DNA from: Halomonas gemina
GTDB taxonomy: Bacteria > Pseudomonadota > Gammaproteobacteria > Pseudomonadales > Halomonadaceae
Assembly (NCBI RefSeq): GCF_023554995.1
Contig: NZ_JAMJPK010000007.1
Coordinates: 124,001 to 188,000, forward strand
Reading direction: 5' to 3'
DNA: 64,000 bases
Shown: one piece after another, positions 28,901 to 38,092 of the stretch
How positions within the stretch are numbered: position 1 is the first letter of the stretch
How the letters are laid out: every line of letters starts with the position of its first letter
Notes under the pieces: model-generated
The model's input: the letters and a program-made list of their open reading frames with translations, nothing else
Told to the model about the DNA's origin: nothing
Databases searched by the model: none
Program-made: the position numbers and the translations under genes

Positions 28901-29713
28901 CACCTCGGTGAAGAAGTGGGCATCCGGGGTACGGGTCTGGGGGACGTTGGAGCCCCAGGCGATGATGTAGCCGGAGTTGTACCAGTCGGCGGACTCGGGC
29001 ACGTCGGTCTGCTCGCCCCAGGTCATCGGCGAGGCCGGCGGCAGGTCGCAGTACCAGTCGTAGAAGCTCATGCAGACGCCGCCGATCAGCGACAGGTAGC
29101 GGCTGCCCGCGGCGTAGCTGACCATGGACATGGCGGGGATCGGCGAGAAGCCGATGATGCGGTCCGGACCGAACTGCTTGGCGGTGTAGACGTTGGAGGC
29201 GGCGATCAGCTCGTTGAGCTCGTCCCAGTCGGCGCGCACGAAGCCGCCCATGCCGCGGGCACGCTTGTACTGCTTGGTCCGGGCCGGGTCCTCGACGATG
29301 GAGGCCCAGGCATCGACCGGGTCACGCTTGGCCTCGAGGGCCTCGCGCCACAGCTTGAGCAGCGGCTTCCTGATCAGCGGGTGCTTGAGGCGGTTGGCGC
29401 TGTAGATATACCAGGAATAGCTGGCGCCCCGCGGGCAGCCCCGCGGCTCGTGGTTGGGCAGGTCGGGCCGGGTGCGCGGGTAGTCGGTCTGCTGGGTCTC
29501 CCAGGTGACCAGACCGTTCTTGACGTAGATCTTCCAGCTGCACGAACCGGTGCAGTTCACCCCGTGGGTGGACCGCACCACCTTGTCGTGCTGCCAGCGC
29601 TGCCGGTAGCCGTTCTCCCACTCGCGGGACTCCTGGCGGACCTCACCATGCTCGTTGGCGAAGGGTTCGCGGGCCTTGCGGAAGAAGTTCAGCCGATCGA
29701 TGAAGTGACTCAT
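25946..29713 (-). CDS. narG: nitrate reductase alpha subunit, Mo-bisMGD
   Basis: Catalytic subunit of the membrane-bound respiratory nitrate reductase, 1255 aa, reducing nitrate to nitrite on the cytoplasmic face. The N-terminal HGVNCTGSCSWKIYVK segment supplies the His and Cys ligands of the FS0 cluster. The SFYDWYCDLPPASPMTWGEQ segment contains the Asp that binds Mo. There is no Tat signal, as usual for NarG. It is the first gene of narGHJI-ppiC-moaB-moeA-dnr-like. On the opposite strand an open frame of over 1200 codons exists but is a GC-rich shadow. Confidence 0.98.
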   Translation of the reverse strand: MSHFIDRLNFFRKAREPFANEHGEVRQESREWENGYRQRWQHDKVVRSTHGVNCTGSCSWKIYVKNGLVTWETQQTDYPRTRPDLPNHEPRGCPRGASYSWYIYSANRLKHPLIRKPLLKLWREALEAKRDPVDAWASIVEDPARTKQYKRARGMGGFVRADWDELNELIAASNVYTAKQFGPDRIIGFSPIPAMSMVSYAAGSRYLSLIGGVCMSFYDWYCDLPPASPMTWGEQTDVPESADWYNSGYIIAWGSNVPQTRTPDAHFFTEVRYKGTKTVSVTPDYAEVSKLTDEWLSAKQGTDAALAMAMGHVILKEFHLDRPSAYFTDYVRRYSDMPFLVELEAREDGSFAPGRQMRASDFEASLGQGNNPEWKTVAWDETRDQLVVPRGSIGFRWGETGDEVGKWNLETLDAEGTEIKPLLTLAGKHDEVAKVAFPYFGGIAHEHFDHVKSGGASDELLFHSLPAKRLKRADGSDVLAVTVFDLMCANYGIDRGFGEDDGATAYDQVKPYTPAWQEKITGVPAEQATRIAREFADNADKTQGRSMIIVGAGMNHWYHMDMNYRGLINMLVMCGCIGQSGGGWSHYVGQEKLRPQTGWTPLAFGLDWQRPPRHMNSTSFFYNHSSQWRYEKLEIKEILSPLAKAEDYPGSLIDFNVRSERMGWLPSAPQLNTNPLRLAEAAKAAGLSTADYAVDQLKSGKLAFAAEDPDNPQNFPRNMFIWRSNLLGSSGKGHEYMLKYLLGTRHGIQGKDLGEFGGQKPEEVKWHDEAPEGKLDLLVTLDFRMSTTCLYSDVVLPTATWYEKDDLNTSDMHPFIHPLTAATDPAWESRSDWDIYKGIAKAFSRVCVGHLGEETDLVTLPHQHDSPAELAQVEVKDWKKGECEPIPGKTMPALIEVKRNYPETYERFTSIGPLLESIGNGGKGISWNTEKEVDLLGKLNHRKLDGPHKGCPQIDSAVDAAEMILTLAPETNGQVAVKAWGALSKITGRDHTHLAHPKEEEKIRFRDIVAQPRKIISSPTWSGLEDEHVSYNAGYTNVHELIPWRTVSGRQQFYQDHPWMRAFGESLLVYRPPIDTKAAVSLAETKSNGNPEIALNWITPHQKWGIHSTYSDNLLMQTLSRGGPIVWMSEDDAKSIGVEDNDWIELYNANGAIAARAVVSQRVKNGMAMMYHAQERILNMPGSEITGTRGGIHNSVTRVCPKPTHMIGGYAQLSYSFNYYGTVGSNRDEFVIVRKMKKIDWLDGEGNDYEQEAVK

Positions 29714-29932
29714 GGTCGCTCTCCAGGCTCCTGAAAAGATGCGTGGCCACCCCGGACCACTCGGACTGCCGCTCCCTCGCAGGGCTCAGGCAGCTTCCAT
29801 GGGGGAATTCTGGGGGATCGGCAGACGGAATACTGCCCGGTTACCTCCATATACATGCCCCCTACCTCCAAGGGGATAGGCGCCGGTAAAGGAAGGGTTA
29901 GACGGTGCATTCAGTGGGCACGCCCCGGGCCC
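29714..29932 (-). promoter_or_regulatory. narG upstream region with NarL-like heptamers
   Basis: The 364 bases between narG and the upstream transporter hold no gene. This part carries TACCTCC at 29842-29848 and 29863-29869 and a nearby AGGGGATA (29871-29878) that resembles the reverse heptamer, all candidates for NarL binding. I found no FNR/DNR palindrome here. The rest of the gap is the MITE-like element at 29933-30096. Confidence 0.5.
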
Positions 29933-30096
29933 AGGAGCCTGTCGGATTTGACCGATCGTGACGAGAGATTCGGATTTCGAGACAAGTTCATCGATCTGAT
30001 GAGGCGAATAACCCGCTATTTAACGAATCAGATCGAATCAAATTGGCCGAAAGACCGGATCTCGCAGTAGATCAGCGTTAAGTCCGACAGGCTCCT
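29933..30096. mobile_element. MITE-like element with 17-bp terminal inverted repeats
   Basis: A 164-bp element. Its ends are AGGAGCCTGTCGGATTT (29933-29949) and the reverse complement AGGAGCCTGTCGGACTT (30080-30096), matching at 16 of 17 positions. The interior is more AT-rich than the surroundings and has no coding capacity. No clear target-site duplication is visible. The right end lies inside the 3' end of the leftward transporter gene and supplies its last codons and stop. Confidence 0.7.
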
Positions 30097-31406
30097 CTCG
30101 CATGGTCGGCGAGCATCACCAGCATGCACGCCACCAGGGCGGCGTAGAGGAACATGAAGCCCGCGGTGCGCACCCCGAGCCACTCGCCGCCCAGCACGAA
30201 GACCGGCGGCAGCAGGGCGGCGAAGAGCCCTCCCAGGGTCAGCGCCAGCCCGCCCACCAGCGCCATGTCGGAGCCATGGTCGCGATGGATCAGCCGCATC
30301 AGGCTGCCCTGCCCCATTCCCATGGCGACGCCCATGGCCACCAGCAGCCCCATGAAGCCCCATAGCGGGGCCGCATAGTGCAGCGTCAGTTCGCCATCGA
30401 TGCCCTCGATGCGCATGGAGAAGGGGGGGTAGGAGAGCAGGAAGAGGCAGGCCAGCACGAAGGCGCTGACCCACCAGCGCAGGCTGCGGAAGTCGCGCCA
30501 ATCGGCCAGCGCGCCGCCGATCACCTGTCCCGCCCCGACGGCGAGCGTGAAGGGCAATGCCCAGAGCGCCGCAGCCTGCAGCGAGAGGCCATAGCGGGCC
30601 GTCAGGTGACCGGGCAGCCACAGCGCCAGGGCCAGGAAGGCACCGAAGAAGAAGCTGTAGGTGATCGCCAGCCGCCACAGCTGCCAGTCGGCGAGGCGGG
30701 ACACCAGGCGGACGACTCGCCGTCTCGGCGTCGCTCGAGCAGGTGGTGTCTCCTCATCCTCCGTCTCGCCGAGGGTCGCGGGCGCGTCGCCGTCATCGGC
30801 GAACAGCCACAGCAGGGCGGCCACCAGCAGCACCGGCAGCAGGTAGAGCAGCGGTGCCATGCGCCAGCCGTAGGCCTGGCTGACCAGCGGCAGCAGCAGG
30901 TAGCTCAGCCCCGCCCCCACCATGCCGCCCCCGTAGAGGCCCAGCGCCAGGCCGGCATGGCGCGGCGGCCCCAGTTCCGCCACATAGACCAGGCCAGCGG
31001 CCAGCGAGCCGGCGCCCAGCCCCAGCCCCAGGCCGGCCATCAGGAACTCCAGGTAGTGATGCGCCTGGCTGATCCACCACAGGAAGGGGCAGATCAGCAG
31101 CAGGCAGCCGAGCATGACCCGACGCCCGCCGAGGCGACGGGCCAGCAGTGCCATGGGCAGGCTTGCCAGGGCCCCGGCAAGCATCGGCATGGCCAGCAGC
31201 ACCGCGAAGCCGACGCCCCCCAGGCCCAGGTCCCGTCGCAGCTCCACGCCGAGCACGGCAAACAGGGTCCAGCAGGCGAAGACCAGGGCGAAGGCCAGCG
31301 GCGAGAGCACGACCACCACCAGCGAGCGGTAGCCCGGGGGCGCCGATTCGCCATCGGCCGGCGCGGCGCGGGGCTCGTTCGAGAGAGAATCGGGATCGCG
31401 GGACAT
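30078..31406 (-). CDS. NarK-family nitrate/nitrite MFS transporter, 3' end altered by MITE
   Basis: Major facilitator protein of 442 aa with 12 helices. It is related to the NarK1 type (LSPLAFALVFACWTLFAVLG, and GLGLGLGAGSLAAGLVYVAE as the nitrate-signature-like segment). The last residues, RGACRT, and the TAA stop come from the terminal repeat of the MITE-like element, so the native C-terminus was lost. Only the cytoplasmic tail seems affected. ATG at 31406 is chosen because the upstream extension is not membrane-like. It is upstream of narG in the same direction and could be co-transcribed through the element. Confidence 0.85.
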   Translation of the reverse strand: MSRDPDSLSNEPRAAPADGESAPPGYRSLVVVVLSPLAFALVFACWTLFAVLGVELRRDLGLGGVGFAVLLAMPMLAGALASLPMALLARRLGGRRVMLGCLLLICPFLWWISQAHHYLEFLMAGLGLGLGAGSLAAGLVYVAELGPPRHAGLALGLYGGGMVGAGLSYLLLPLVSQAYGWRMAPLLYLLPVLLVAALLWLFADDGDAPATLGETEDEETPPARATPRRRVVRLVSRLADWQLWRLAITYSFFFGAFLALALWLPGHLTARYGLSLQAAALWALPFTLAVGAGQVIGGALADWRDFRSLRWWVSAFVLACLFLLSYPPFSMRIEGIDGELTLHYAAPLWGFMGLLVAMGVAMGMGQGSLMRLIHRDHGSDMALVGGLALTLGGLFAALLPPVFVLGGEWLGVRTAGFMFLYAALVACMLVMLADHARGACRT

Positions 31407-31568
31407 GGGGCCGGGACTCGAGAGGTATGGCTGAATTCTCGGAAGCCCCGGGGGCCGGGTCAAAAGGGCAAGGGAGGTACACCTTTGAGGGAGCAACCCC
31501 TACCCACTAGGGTATAGTGACACCCTGAATCCATACACGTGTGACGCGTGCGGAGGGCCCTCCCGCCG
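31407..31568. promoter_or_regulatory. divergent region between the NarK-type gene and narX
   Basis: Contains GGAGGTA (31473-31479) and TACCC-ACTA-GGGTA (31501-31514), which resemble NarL heptamers; the second pair is 2 bases short of the 7-2-7 arrangement. A TATAGT at 31513-31518 may be a -10 element toward narX. No FNR-type palindrome was seen. Confidence 0.35.
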
Positions 31569-33473
31569 ATGAAACTGCTGCAACGCTCCCTGGTGGCCCG
31601 CATCGTCGCCTCGCTGCTGGCGATCAGCGCCATGGCGCTGATCAGCATCGTGGTGACCATGGTGGTGGCCAACGGCAGCCGCGGCGATGCTGCCGCCATC
31701 AACGTGGCCGGCTCGCTGCGCATGAACACCTACCAGATCGTCGCGGCCCTGCAGCGCTACGAACGCCAGCCCGAGGCGGCGCAGCGCGAGCGGGTCCAGG
31801 CACTCGCCGAGCGCTTTCGCGAACGGCTGGCCAACCCCCGGCTGACCGCGGCCCTGCCCGAGGCCGAGGACCATCCCCTACAGGAGCAGTACCGGCTGCT
31901 GCAGGCACGCTGGGACGAGGCGCTGGCACCCCAGGTGACCCGCGCCATTGCCGGCGGCGGGCTCGAGGTCGACACGCTGCGCCAGACCCTGGACGGCCTG
32001 GTGGGTGACATCGACCAGTTGGTCACCCAGCTGGAGCAGAACAGCGAGGCCAAGATTCGCCTGCTCAGCGTGCTGCAGATCCTCTTCCTGGTGCTGACCG
32101 CGGTGGTGGTGGCGATCGCCCTCTACGACATTCGCCACAACCTGGTGGCCCCGCTGCACCAGCTGGTGGTGCTGGCCCGGGAGGCCGGCCGCCGCAACTT
32201 CCACTATCGCACCAAGCTCAAGGGCAGCGACGAGCTGGCGCTGCTGGGCCGGACCCTGGATACCATGTCCGGCGAGCTCGCCGCCAGCTACGCCGAGCTG
32301 GAGGAGCGCGTCTCACGCAAGAAGCAGGAGCTCGAGCGCAGCAACCGGGTCATGCAGGTGCTCCACGACGGCAGCCGGGCCCTCTATGGCGGCGGCAACG
32401 ACCTCTGCGCCAGTGCTGCCCCGATGCTGTGCCGCATCGAGGAGCTGCTCGAGATCGGCCCGATCAGGCTCTCGCTGCATGACCCCTTCGACGACCGCGA
32501 GGTGCCGATCATGGCCACCCACTCGCGCAGCCGTCCGACCTACTGTCGCGACCATGACTGCCATGCCTGCCTGCTCGACCCGGAGCCGCTGGCGCTCTCC
32601 GAGGCCGGCAAGGCGGAGTGCCTGCTGCTGCCGGTGAGCGTCGGCGCGACCCTGCTCGGCACCCTGGAGGTCTGGTACCCCGAGGGCCGCGAGCTCACCG
32701 ACAGCACCCGCCGGCTGCTCAATGCCCTGACCGACCAGCTGGCCACGGCGGTCTACCTGCAGCGGCGCATCGAGGAGCAGCAGCAGGTGACGCTGATGAA
32801 CGAGCGCACCATCATCGCCCGCGAGCTCCACGACTCCCTGGCCCAGTCGCTCTCCTACCTCAAGATGCAGGTCGCCAGGCTCGAGCGCATGCAGCAGAAG
32901 GACATGCCCCGTGAGGCCCAGACGGCGGTCTTCGGCGAGCTGCGCACCGGGCTCGACAGCGCCTATCGCCAGCTGCGCGAGCTGCTCACCACCTTCCGCC
33001 TCAAGCTCGAGGGCCCCGGCCTCTCGAGCGCCCTGCGCCAGACCACTGAGGAGTTTGCCGAGCGCCTCGCCTTCCCGGTGGAGCTGTTCTTCGACGTGCC
33101 GCCACACCTGCTCAACCCTAACGAGGAGATCCATGTGCTGCAGGTGGTCCGCGAGGCGCTGGCCAACATCCACAAGCATGCCCGCGCCCACTGGGCGGCG
33201 GTCACGGTACGCTTCCAGCAGGCCCGCCTGCATGTCATGGTCGAGGACGACGGCATCGGCCTGCCGGAAGACGGCTCGCCACCCATGCACTACGGGCTGG
33301 TGATCATGCGCGACCGTGCCGATACCCTGGGCGGCGAGTTCGCGGTGCGCAACCGCCAGACCGGGGGCACCCTGGTCGAGCTCGCCTTCTCCCCCCAGAC
33401 CGCGCGACTGATCGCCCAGCAGCCGACCAGCGGGCCCGAGACCACCGCCCTTCAACACGGACACAGGGACTAG
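31569..33473 (+). CDS. narX: nitrate/nitrite sensor histidine kinase
   Basis: Membrane kinase of 634 aa that senses nitrate in the periplasm and phosphorylates NarL. Two helices (about residues 10-35 and 160-185) flank the sensor domain, whose first part ([17 protein letters not shown]) is the P box that binds nitrate. HAMP, a Cys-containing central module ([11 protein letters not shown]) and a HisKA_3 domain ([15 protein letters not shown], His near 421) with HATPase (DDGIGLP) follow. ATG at 31569 is chosen; a GTG at 31548 is also in frame. narL follows after 5 bases. Confidence 0.94.
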   Translation: MKLLQRSLVARIVASLLAISAMALISIVVTMVVANGSRGDAAAINVAGSLRMNTYQIVAALQRYERQPEAAQRERVQALAERFRERLANPRLTAALPEAEDHPLQEQYRLLQARWDEALAPQVTRAIAGGGLEVDTLRQTLDGLVGDIDQLVTQLEQNSEAKIRLLSVLQILFLVLTAVVVAIALYDIRHNLVAPLHQLVVLAREAGRRNFHYRTKLKGSDELALLGRTLDTMSGELAASYAELEERVSRKKQELERSNRVMQVLHDGSRALYGGGNDLCASAAPMLCRIEELLEIGPIRLSLHDPFDDREVPIMATHSRSRPTYCRDHDCHACLLDPEPLALSEAGKAECLLLPVSVGATLLGTLEVWYPEGRELTDSTRRLLNALTDQLATAVYLQRRIEEQQQVTLMNERTIIARELHDSLAQSLSYLKMQVARLERMQQKDMPREAQTAVFGELRTGLDSAYRQLRELLTTFRLKLEGPGLSSALRQTTEEFAERLAFPVELFFDVPPHLLNPNEEIHVLQVVREALANIHKHARAHWAAVTVRFQQARLHVMVEDDGIGLPEDGSPPMHYGLVIMRDRADTLGGEFAVRNRQTGGTLVELAFSPQTARLIAQQPTSGPETTALQHGHRD

Positions 33474-33478
33474 CCAGG

Positions 33479-34144
33479 ATGACCCGGACCGATCACGACA
33501 CCCCTGCCACGATCCTGCTCATCGACGACCATCCGCTGCTGCGCCGCGGCGTGGCGCAGCTGCTCGAGCTGGAAGAGGACCTGGTCCTGTCCGGCGAGGC
33601 GGGCGAACCCGAGGTCGGGATCCGGCTCGCCAATGAGTTCGACCCCGACATGATCCTGCTCGACCTCAACATGCCCGGCATGGACGGCATCGCCACCCTG
33701 AAGGCGCTTCGCGAGCAGGGCTATGCCGGGCGCATCGTGATGTTCACCGTCTCGGACCACGAGGAGGACGTGGTGGCCGCCCTGCGCAGCGGCGCCGACG
33801 GCTACCTGCTCAAGGACATGGACCCCGACGAGATGGTGCGCCAGCTGCGCCAGGCGGCCCTGGGCCGCATGGTGATCAGCGAGAGCCTCACCGCCTTGCT
33901 GGCCGAGGCCCTGCGCAGCCAGCGCAACCAGCCGGCGGCGCCGGATATCCACAGCCTGACCCAGCGCGAACGCGAGATACTGCGCGAGCTGGCCGCCGGC
34001 CTCTCCAACAAGCTGATCGCTCGCAAGCTCGACATCACCGAGGGCACGGTGAAGGTGCACGTCAAGCACCTGCTCAAGAAGCTCAACCTGCGCTCGCGGG
34101 TGGAGGCCGCGGTATGGGCCGTCCAGGAGGGTGTGGACAAGTAG
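33479..34144 (+). CDS. narL: nitrate/nitrite response regulator
   Basis: LuxR-type response regulator of 221 aa. Receiver domain with D17/D18-type acidic pair ([12 protein letters not shown]), phospho-acceptor D62 ([13 protein letters not shown]) and Lys in LLKDMDPDE. The C-terminal HTH ([36 protein letters not shown]) is typical of NarL, which reads TACYYMT heptamers. Such heptamers occur upstream of narG, narK and the second narK in this window. Confidence 0.96.
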   Translation: MTRTDHDTPATILLIDDHPLLRRGVAQLLELEEDLVLSGEAGEPEVGIRLANEFDPDMILLDLNMPGMDGIATLKALREQGYAGRIVMFTVSDHEEDVVAALRSGADGYLLKDMDPDEMVRQLRQAALGRMVISESLTALLAEALRSQRNQPAAPDIHSLTQREREILRELAAGLSNKLIARKLDITEGTVKVHVKHLLKKLNLRSRVEAAVWAVQEGVDK

Positions 34145-34247
34145 ATCCTGTGTGGATACCTCCAAAGACTCCCGGGACGTCCGCCGCCTTTCCCCTCACC
34201 CTACCAGCCACGTCAAACTCTTTTAATATCAATGATATGACGCCGGA

Positions 34248-34270
34248 TACCTCCTACCTCCCTGGAGGTA
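34248..34270 (+). promoter_or_regulatory. NarL 7-2-7 site upstream of narK
   Basis: TACCTCC (34255-34261), a 2-base spacer and GGAGGTA (34264-34270) form the inverted 7-2-7 arrangement preferred by NarL. Another TACCTCC (34248-34254) abuts it on the left. The array is 143 bases upstream of the narK start. A single ATCAA half-site (34228-34232) lies just before it. Confidence 0.75.
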
Positions 34271-34412
34271 TCCGGCGGGTTTTCCGGAATTTTCCCCCCG
34301 TTTCGCCGTTTCCCGACGAGGCGTATCTTTCGCGGCAAAGCCCCAGGCCTTGATGTCGGTCAACCGTGACCGCGAGCCGGGGCCCCACGCAAGCGCTCTG
34401 AGGGGAAATGCC

Positions 34413-36005
34413 ATGACCAGAAAGAATGCCGACATCGAACACTGGGATGTCGAGAACGAGGAGTTCTGGGAGAAGGAGGGCAAGAAAGTTGCCAGCCGCA
34501 ACCTGTGGATCTCCATTCCCAGCCTGCTGATGGGCTTCGCCGTCTGGCTGATGTGGGGCATGATCACCACCCAGATGCGCAACCTCGGCTTCCCGTTCAC
34601 GGTGGACCAGCTGTTCACCCTGACGGCCATTGCCGGCCTCGCCGGCGCCACCCTGCGCATCCCGGCCTCGTTCATGATCCGCATCGCCGGCGGGCGCAAC
34701 ACCATCTTCCTGACCACCGCCCTGCTGATGGTTCCCGCCCTGGGCACCGGCATCGCGCTGATGAACCCGGGCACGCCCTTCTGGATGTTCCAGGCCCTGG
34801 CGCTGCTCTCGGGCATCGGCGGCGGCAACTTCGCCAACTCGATGAGCAACATCTCCAGCTTCTTCCCCAAGAAGCAACAGGGCTACGCCCTGGGCATGAA
34901 TGCGGGCCTCGGCAACTTCGGCGTCACCACCATGCAGATCCTGATCCCGCTGGTGATGACCGTGGGCATCTTCGGCGCCCTGGGCGGCGAGCCGATGGAA
35001 CTGCAGAAGGCCAGCGGCACCCTGATCGGGCGCATCGAGGCGGGCACCGATACCTGGATCCAGAACGCCGGCTTCATCTGGCTGGTCTTTTTGATCCCGC
35101 TGGCCTTCGCCGGCTGGTTCGGCATGAACAATATCCGCGCCATCACGCCCAACCCCGGCTCTCCCGTGCAGGCCTTCGGCAAGATCCTCGGCCTCTATGC
35201 GGTGGGCATCGTGACCTCGATCATCGGCGTGGTGGCGCTGGGCTGGCTCAACATGTGGCTCGCCCTGCCGTTGACCATCGTGCTGACCCTGTTCCTGCTG
35301 CGCCTGATCCCCGGTGACATCAAGCCGAACATCCAGAAGCAGTTCGCGATCTTCTCCAACAAGCATACCTGGGCGATGACGGTGCTCTATATCGCCACCT
35401 TCGGCTCCTTCATCGGGTTTTCCGCGGCGCTTCCGCTCTCCATCAGCGTCATCTTCGGCAACATGATGGAGGTCGGCGCCGACGGAACCTTGACACGCGT
35501 CGCCAACCCCGACGCCCCCAGCGCCCTGACCTGGGCCTGGATGGGGCCCTTCGTCGGCGCCCTGATCCGCCCGGTGGGTGGCTGGATCTCCGACAAGGTC
35601 GGCGGCGCCATCGTCACCCAGGCAATCTCCGTGGTGATGGTCCTGGCCTCCGCCGCGGTGGGCTACGTGATGATGCTGGCCTACAACGCCACCGATCCCA
35701 ACCAGTATTTCTGGATGTTCCTGCTGCTGTTCATCGTGCTGTTCGCCGCCAGCGGCATCGGCAACGGCTCCACCTTCCGCAGCATCGGCTTCATCTTCGA
35801 CCTGCAGCAGAAGGGCCCGGTGCTGGGCTGGACCTCCGCCGTGGCGGCCTACGGCGCCTTCATCGCCCCGCGGGTGATGGGTGAGCAGATCAAGGCCGGC
35901 ACCCCGGAGATGGCCATGTACGGCTTCGCGGTCTTCTACGCGCTCTGCCTGGTCGTCAACTGGTGGTTCTACCTGCGCAAGAACGCCTACGTGAAGAACC
36001 CCTGA
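34413..36005 (+). CDS. narK: NarK-family nitrate/nitrite antiporter (NarK2 type)
   Basis: Twelve-helix MFS transporter of 530 aa that moves nitrate in and nitrite out. A polar N-terminal stretch of about 35 residues rich in Glu and Lys precedes helix 1. The nitrate-signature motifs are visible (ALLSGIGGGNFANSMSNISSFFPKKQQG and AASGIGNGSTFRSIGFIF). ATG at 34413 follows AGGGGAAATGCC; upstream in-frame Met codons have no ribosome site. It is followed by uspA and a second NNP-family transporter. Confidence 0.93.
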   Translation: MTRKNADIEHWDVENEEFWEKEGKKVASRNLWISIPSLLMGFAVWLMWGMITTQMRNLGFPFTVDQLFTLTAIAGLAGATLRIPASFMIRIAGGRNTIFLTTALLMVPALGTGIALMNPGTPFWMFQALALLSGIGGGNFANSMSNISSFFPKKQQGYALGMNAGLGNFGVTTMQILIPLVMTVGIFGALGGEPMELQKASGTLIGRIEAGTDTWIQNAGFIWLVFLIPLAFAGWFGMNNIRAITPNPGSPVQAFGKILGLYAVGIVTSIIGVVALGWLNMWLALPLTIVLTLFLLRLIPGDIKPNIQKQFAIFSNKHTWAMTVLYIATFGSFIGFSAALPLSISVIFGNMMEVGADGTLTRVANPDAPSALTWAWMGPFVGALIRPVGGWISDKVGGAIVTQAISVVMVLASAAVGYVMMLAYNATDPNQYFWMFLLLFIVLFAASGIGNGSTFRSIGFIFDLQQKGPVLGWTSAVAAYGAFIAPRVMGEQIKAGTPEMAMYGFAVFYALCLVVNWWFYLRKNAYVKNP

Positions 36006-36068
36006 TCCATCAGACCGGTAGCGCCCGGGAAAGCCCCAGGCGCCCTACCCGAGATATCGAGATCCGCC

Positions 36069-36545
36069 ATGAAAATCATGCTTGCCTACGATGGTTCGCG
36101 GAATGCCAGGCTGGCCCTGGAGCAGACCATGCAGATGTTCCATAACAACGCGCCCACCCTGGTGCTGGTCGGGGTCGCCGAGAATCCGCGGGATGCCACG
36201 GATGCCAACGAGGATCTTTTTCAAGAGGAGTACCAGGAGCTCAAGGCGCAGCTGCAGGAGGGCGTCGAGATCGCGGTGAAGGGGGGCTTCGACGCGGAGC
36301 TCCTGATCGCCGAAGGCGATGCCCGCAAGCTGCTGCTCCAGGCCACGCTCAAGGAGAAGCCCGACCTGCTGGTGATTGCCCGCCACAGCCACCAACCCGA
36401 CCCCAGCTTTATCGCCAAGTCGCTGAATGCCATCTTCGATGAATTCGACTACATGACCTTCGGCAGCGTCAGTTCCTTCCTGACCCGCCGCGCCGAGTGT
36501 CCCCTGTTGATTCTTCCCACCGGCGATTCGGCAGCACAGGAATAA
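36069..36545 (+). CDS. universal stress protein UspA family
   Basis: A 158-aa protein with one Usp domain: N-terminal strand and Asp (MKIMLAYDGSRNARLAL), and a C-terminal strand (RRAECPLLILPTG). The ATP-binding G-2x-G-9x-G(S/T) motif near the C-terminus is degenerate (GSVSSFL), so it may not bind ATP. It lies between two nitrate transporters, 64 and 6 bases away, and is likely co-expressed under nitrate-respiring conditions. Confidence 0.9.
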   Translation: MKIMLAYDGSRNARLALEQTMQMFHNNAPTLVLVGVAENPRDATDANEDLFQEEYQELKAQLQEGVEIAVKGGFDAELLIAEGDARKLLLQATLKEKPDLLVIARHSHQPDPSFIAKSLNAIFDEFDYMTFGSVSSFLTRRAECPLLILPTGDSAAQE

Positions 36546-36551
36546 ACGACC

Positions 36552-38054
36552 ATGAAAGTCTCCTCCGTCTTCAAGGTGAAGAGTCCCGAGATCCGGGCCC
36601 TGCACCTGACCTGGATCGCCTTCTTCATCACCTTCTACGTCTGGTTCAACATGGCGCCACTGGCCTCGAGCATGCTCAAGAGCGTCGACTGGCTGACCCC
36701 GGACGACCTCAAGCTGTTCGCCATCTGCAACGTGGCCCTGACCATCCCGGCCCGCATCATCGTCGGCATGGCCCTGGACCGCTTCGGTCCGCGGCGGGTG
36801 TTCTCGGTACTGATGGTCACCATGTCGGTCCCGGCCCTGGCCTTCGCCTTCGGCGACACCATGACCCAGCTGCTGGTCTCGCGACTGGTGCTCAGCTCCA
36901 TCGGCGCCAGCTTCGTGGTCGGTATCCACATGACCGCCCTGTGGTTCAAGCCCAGGGACATCGGCTTCGCCGAGGGCTTCTATGCCGGCTGGGGGAACTT
37001 CGGCTCGGCTGCCGCCGCCATGTCGCTGCCGACCATCGCCATCACCATGTACGGGGGTGCCGACGGCTGGCGCTGGGCCATCGCCCAGAGCGCCATCGTG
37101 ATGGCCGCCTACGGCGTCTACTACTGGTTCGCCATCACCGATGGCCCGGACGCCAAGGCCCACCGCAAGCCGCGCAAGGCCGCCGCCATGGAGGTCAGCA
37201 GCTGGGCCGACATGATCAAGCTGATCCTCTGGACCATCCCGCTGGTCGGCGTGCTGGGGATCCTGGTGTGGCGCATCGAGAACATGGGCTATCTCTCCAC
37301 CACCGGTGCCATCATCGCCTACCTGGCGATCGTGGCGGTGGTCATCTACCAGATCGTGCAGATCCTGCGCGTCAACGTGCCGATCCTCAAGCAGGGGGTC
37401 CCCGAGGACGACAAATATCCCTTCAGCAGCGTGGCGGCGCTGAACAGCACCTACTTCGCCAACTTCGGTGCCGAGCTGGCGGTCGTCTCCATGCTGCCGA
37501 TGTTCTTCGAGGAGACCTGGGGGCTTAACGCGGCCACCGCCGGCCTGATCGCGGCCTCCTTCGCCTTCGTCAATCTGGTGGCGCGCCCCATGGGTGGGCT
37601 GGTCTCGGACCGCATGGGCAACCGCCGCTTCGTGATGCTCAGCTACATGTTCGGCATCGGCATCGGCTTCGTGCTGATGGCCATGCTCAACGCCAGCTGG
37701 CCGCTGATCGTGGCCATCGCCATCACCATCTTCACCTCCTTCTTCGTGCAGGGGGCGGAAGGCGCCACCTTCGGCATCATCCCGTCGATCAAGCGCCGCA
37801 TCACCGGCCAGATCTCCGGCATGGCCGGCGCCTACGGCAACGTGGGGGCGGTGGTCTACCTGACCATCTTCACCTTCGTCACGCCGACCCAGTTCTTCTA
37901 CATCATTGCCACCGGGGCCTTCCTCAGCTGGCTGATCTGCCTCATCTGGCTGAAGGAGCCCGAGGGCGCCTTCGACGAGGAGTATCACGCCTCCTCGGTG
38001 GATCGCATGATCGAGGAGCAGGCGGCGCTCAAGGCAGGACAGGCCGCTCGCTGA
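36552..38054 (+). CDS. NNP-family MFS transporter (nitrate/nitrite)
   Basis: MFS protein of 500 aa with 12 helices and a loop of about 50 residues in the middle. The nitrate-porter style segments are AEGFYAGWGNFGSAAAAMSLP and VQGAEGATFGIIPSIKRR, as in NasA/NrtP-like carriers. It starts six bases after uspA and is distinct from the two narK-type genes on either side. Direction of transport cannot be told from sequence. Confidence 0.9.
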   Translation: MKVSSVFKVKSPEIRALHLTWIAFFITFYVWFNMAPLASSMLKSVDWLTPDDLKLFAICNVALTIPARIIVGMALDRFGPRRVFSVLMVTMSVPALAFAFGDTMTQLLVSRLVLSSIGASFVVGIHMTALWFKPRDIGFAEGFYAGWGNFGSAAAAMSLPTIAITMYGGADGWRWAIAQSAIVMAAYGVYYWFAITDGPDAKAHRKPRKAAAMEVSSWADMIKLILWTIPLVGVLGILVWRIENMGYLSTTGAIIAYLAIVAVVIYQIVQILRVNVPILKQGVPEDDKYPFSSVAALNSTYFANFGAELAVVSMLPMFFEETWGLNAATAGLIAASFAFVNLVARPMGGLVSDRMGNRRFVMLSYMFGIGIGFVLMAMLNASWPLIVAIAITIFTSFFVQGAEGATFGIIPSIKRRITGQISGMAGAYGNVGAVVYLTIFTFVTPTQFFYIIATGAFLSWLICLIWLKEPEGAFDEEYHASSVDRMIEEQAALKAGQAAR

Positions 38055-38068
38055 GGCCCACACCCGAC

Positions 38069-38092
38069 CCGGGCGGCAGGACGGCCGCCCGG
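38069..38092 (+). terminator. hairpin after the NNP transporter
   Basis: CCGGGCGGC and GCCGCCCGG form a 9-bp stem with a 6-base loop 15 bases after the stop codon. There is no U-tract, so it may act as a partial terminator or 3' stabiliser. Confidence 0.4.

Noticed and set aside
26099..29734. Open frame of about 1200 codons antisense to narG
   Set aside because: It mirrors narG codon for codon, is rich in Ala/Gly/Val/His without domains, and is the usual antisense shadow in GC-rich DNA.
29714..30077. FNR box for narG
   Set aside because: I looked for TTGAT/TTGAC-N4-ATCAA/GTCAA on both strands and found only single half-sites, most of them inside the MITE-like element.
31501..31514. 7-2-7 NarL palindrome upstream of narX
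   Set aside because: TACCC and GGGTA are separated by 4 bases instead of the 6 expected within a 7-2-7 site, so only half-sites are claimed.
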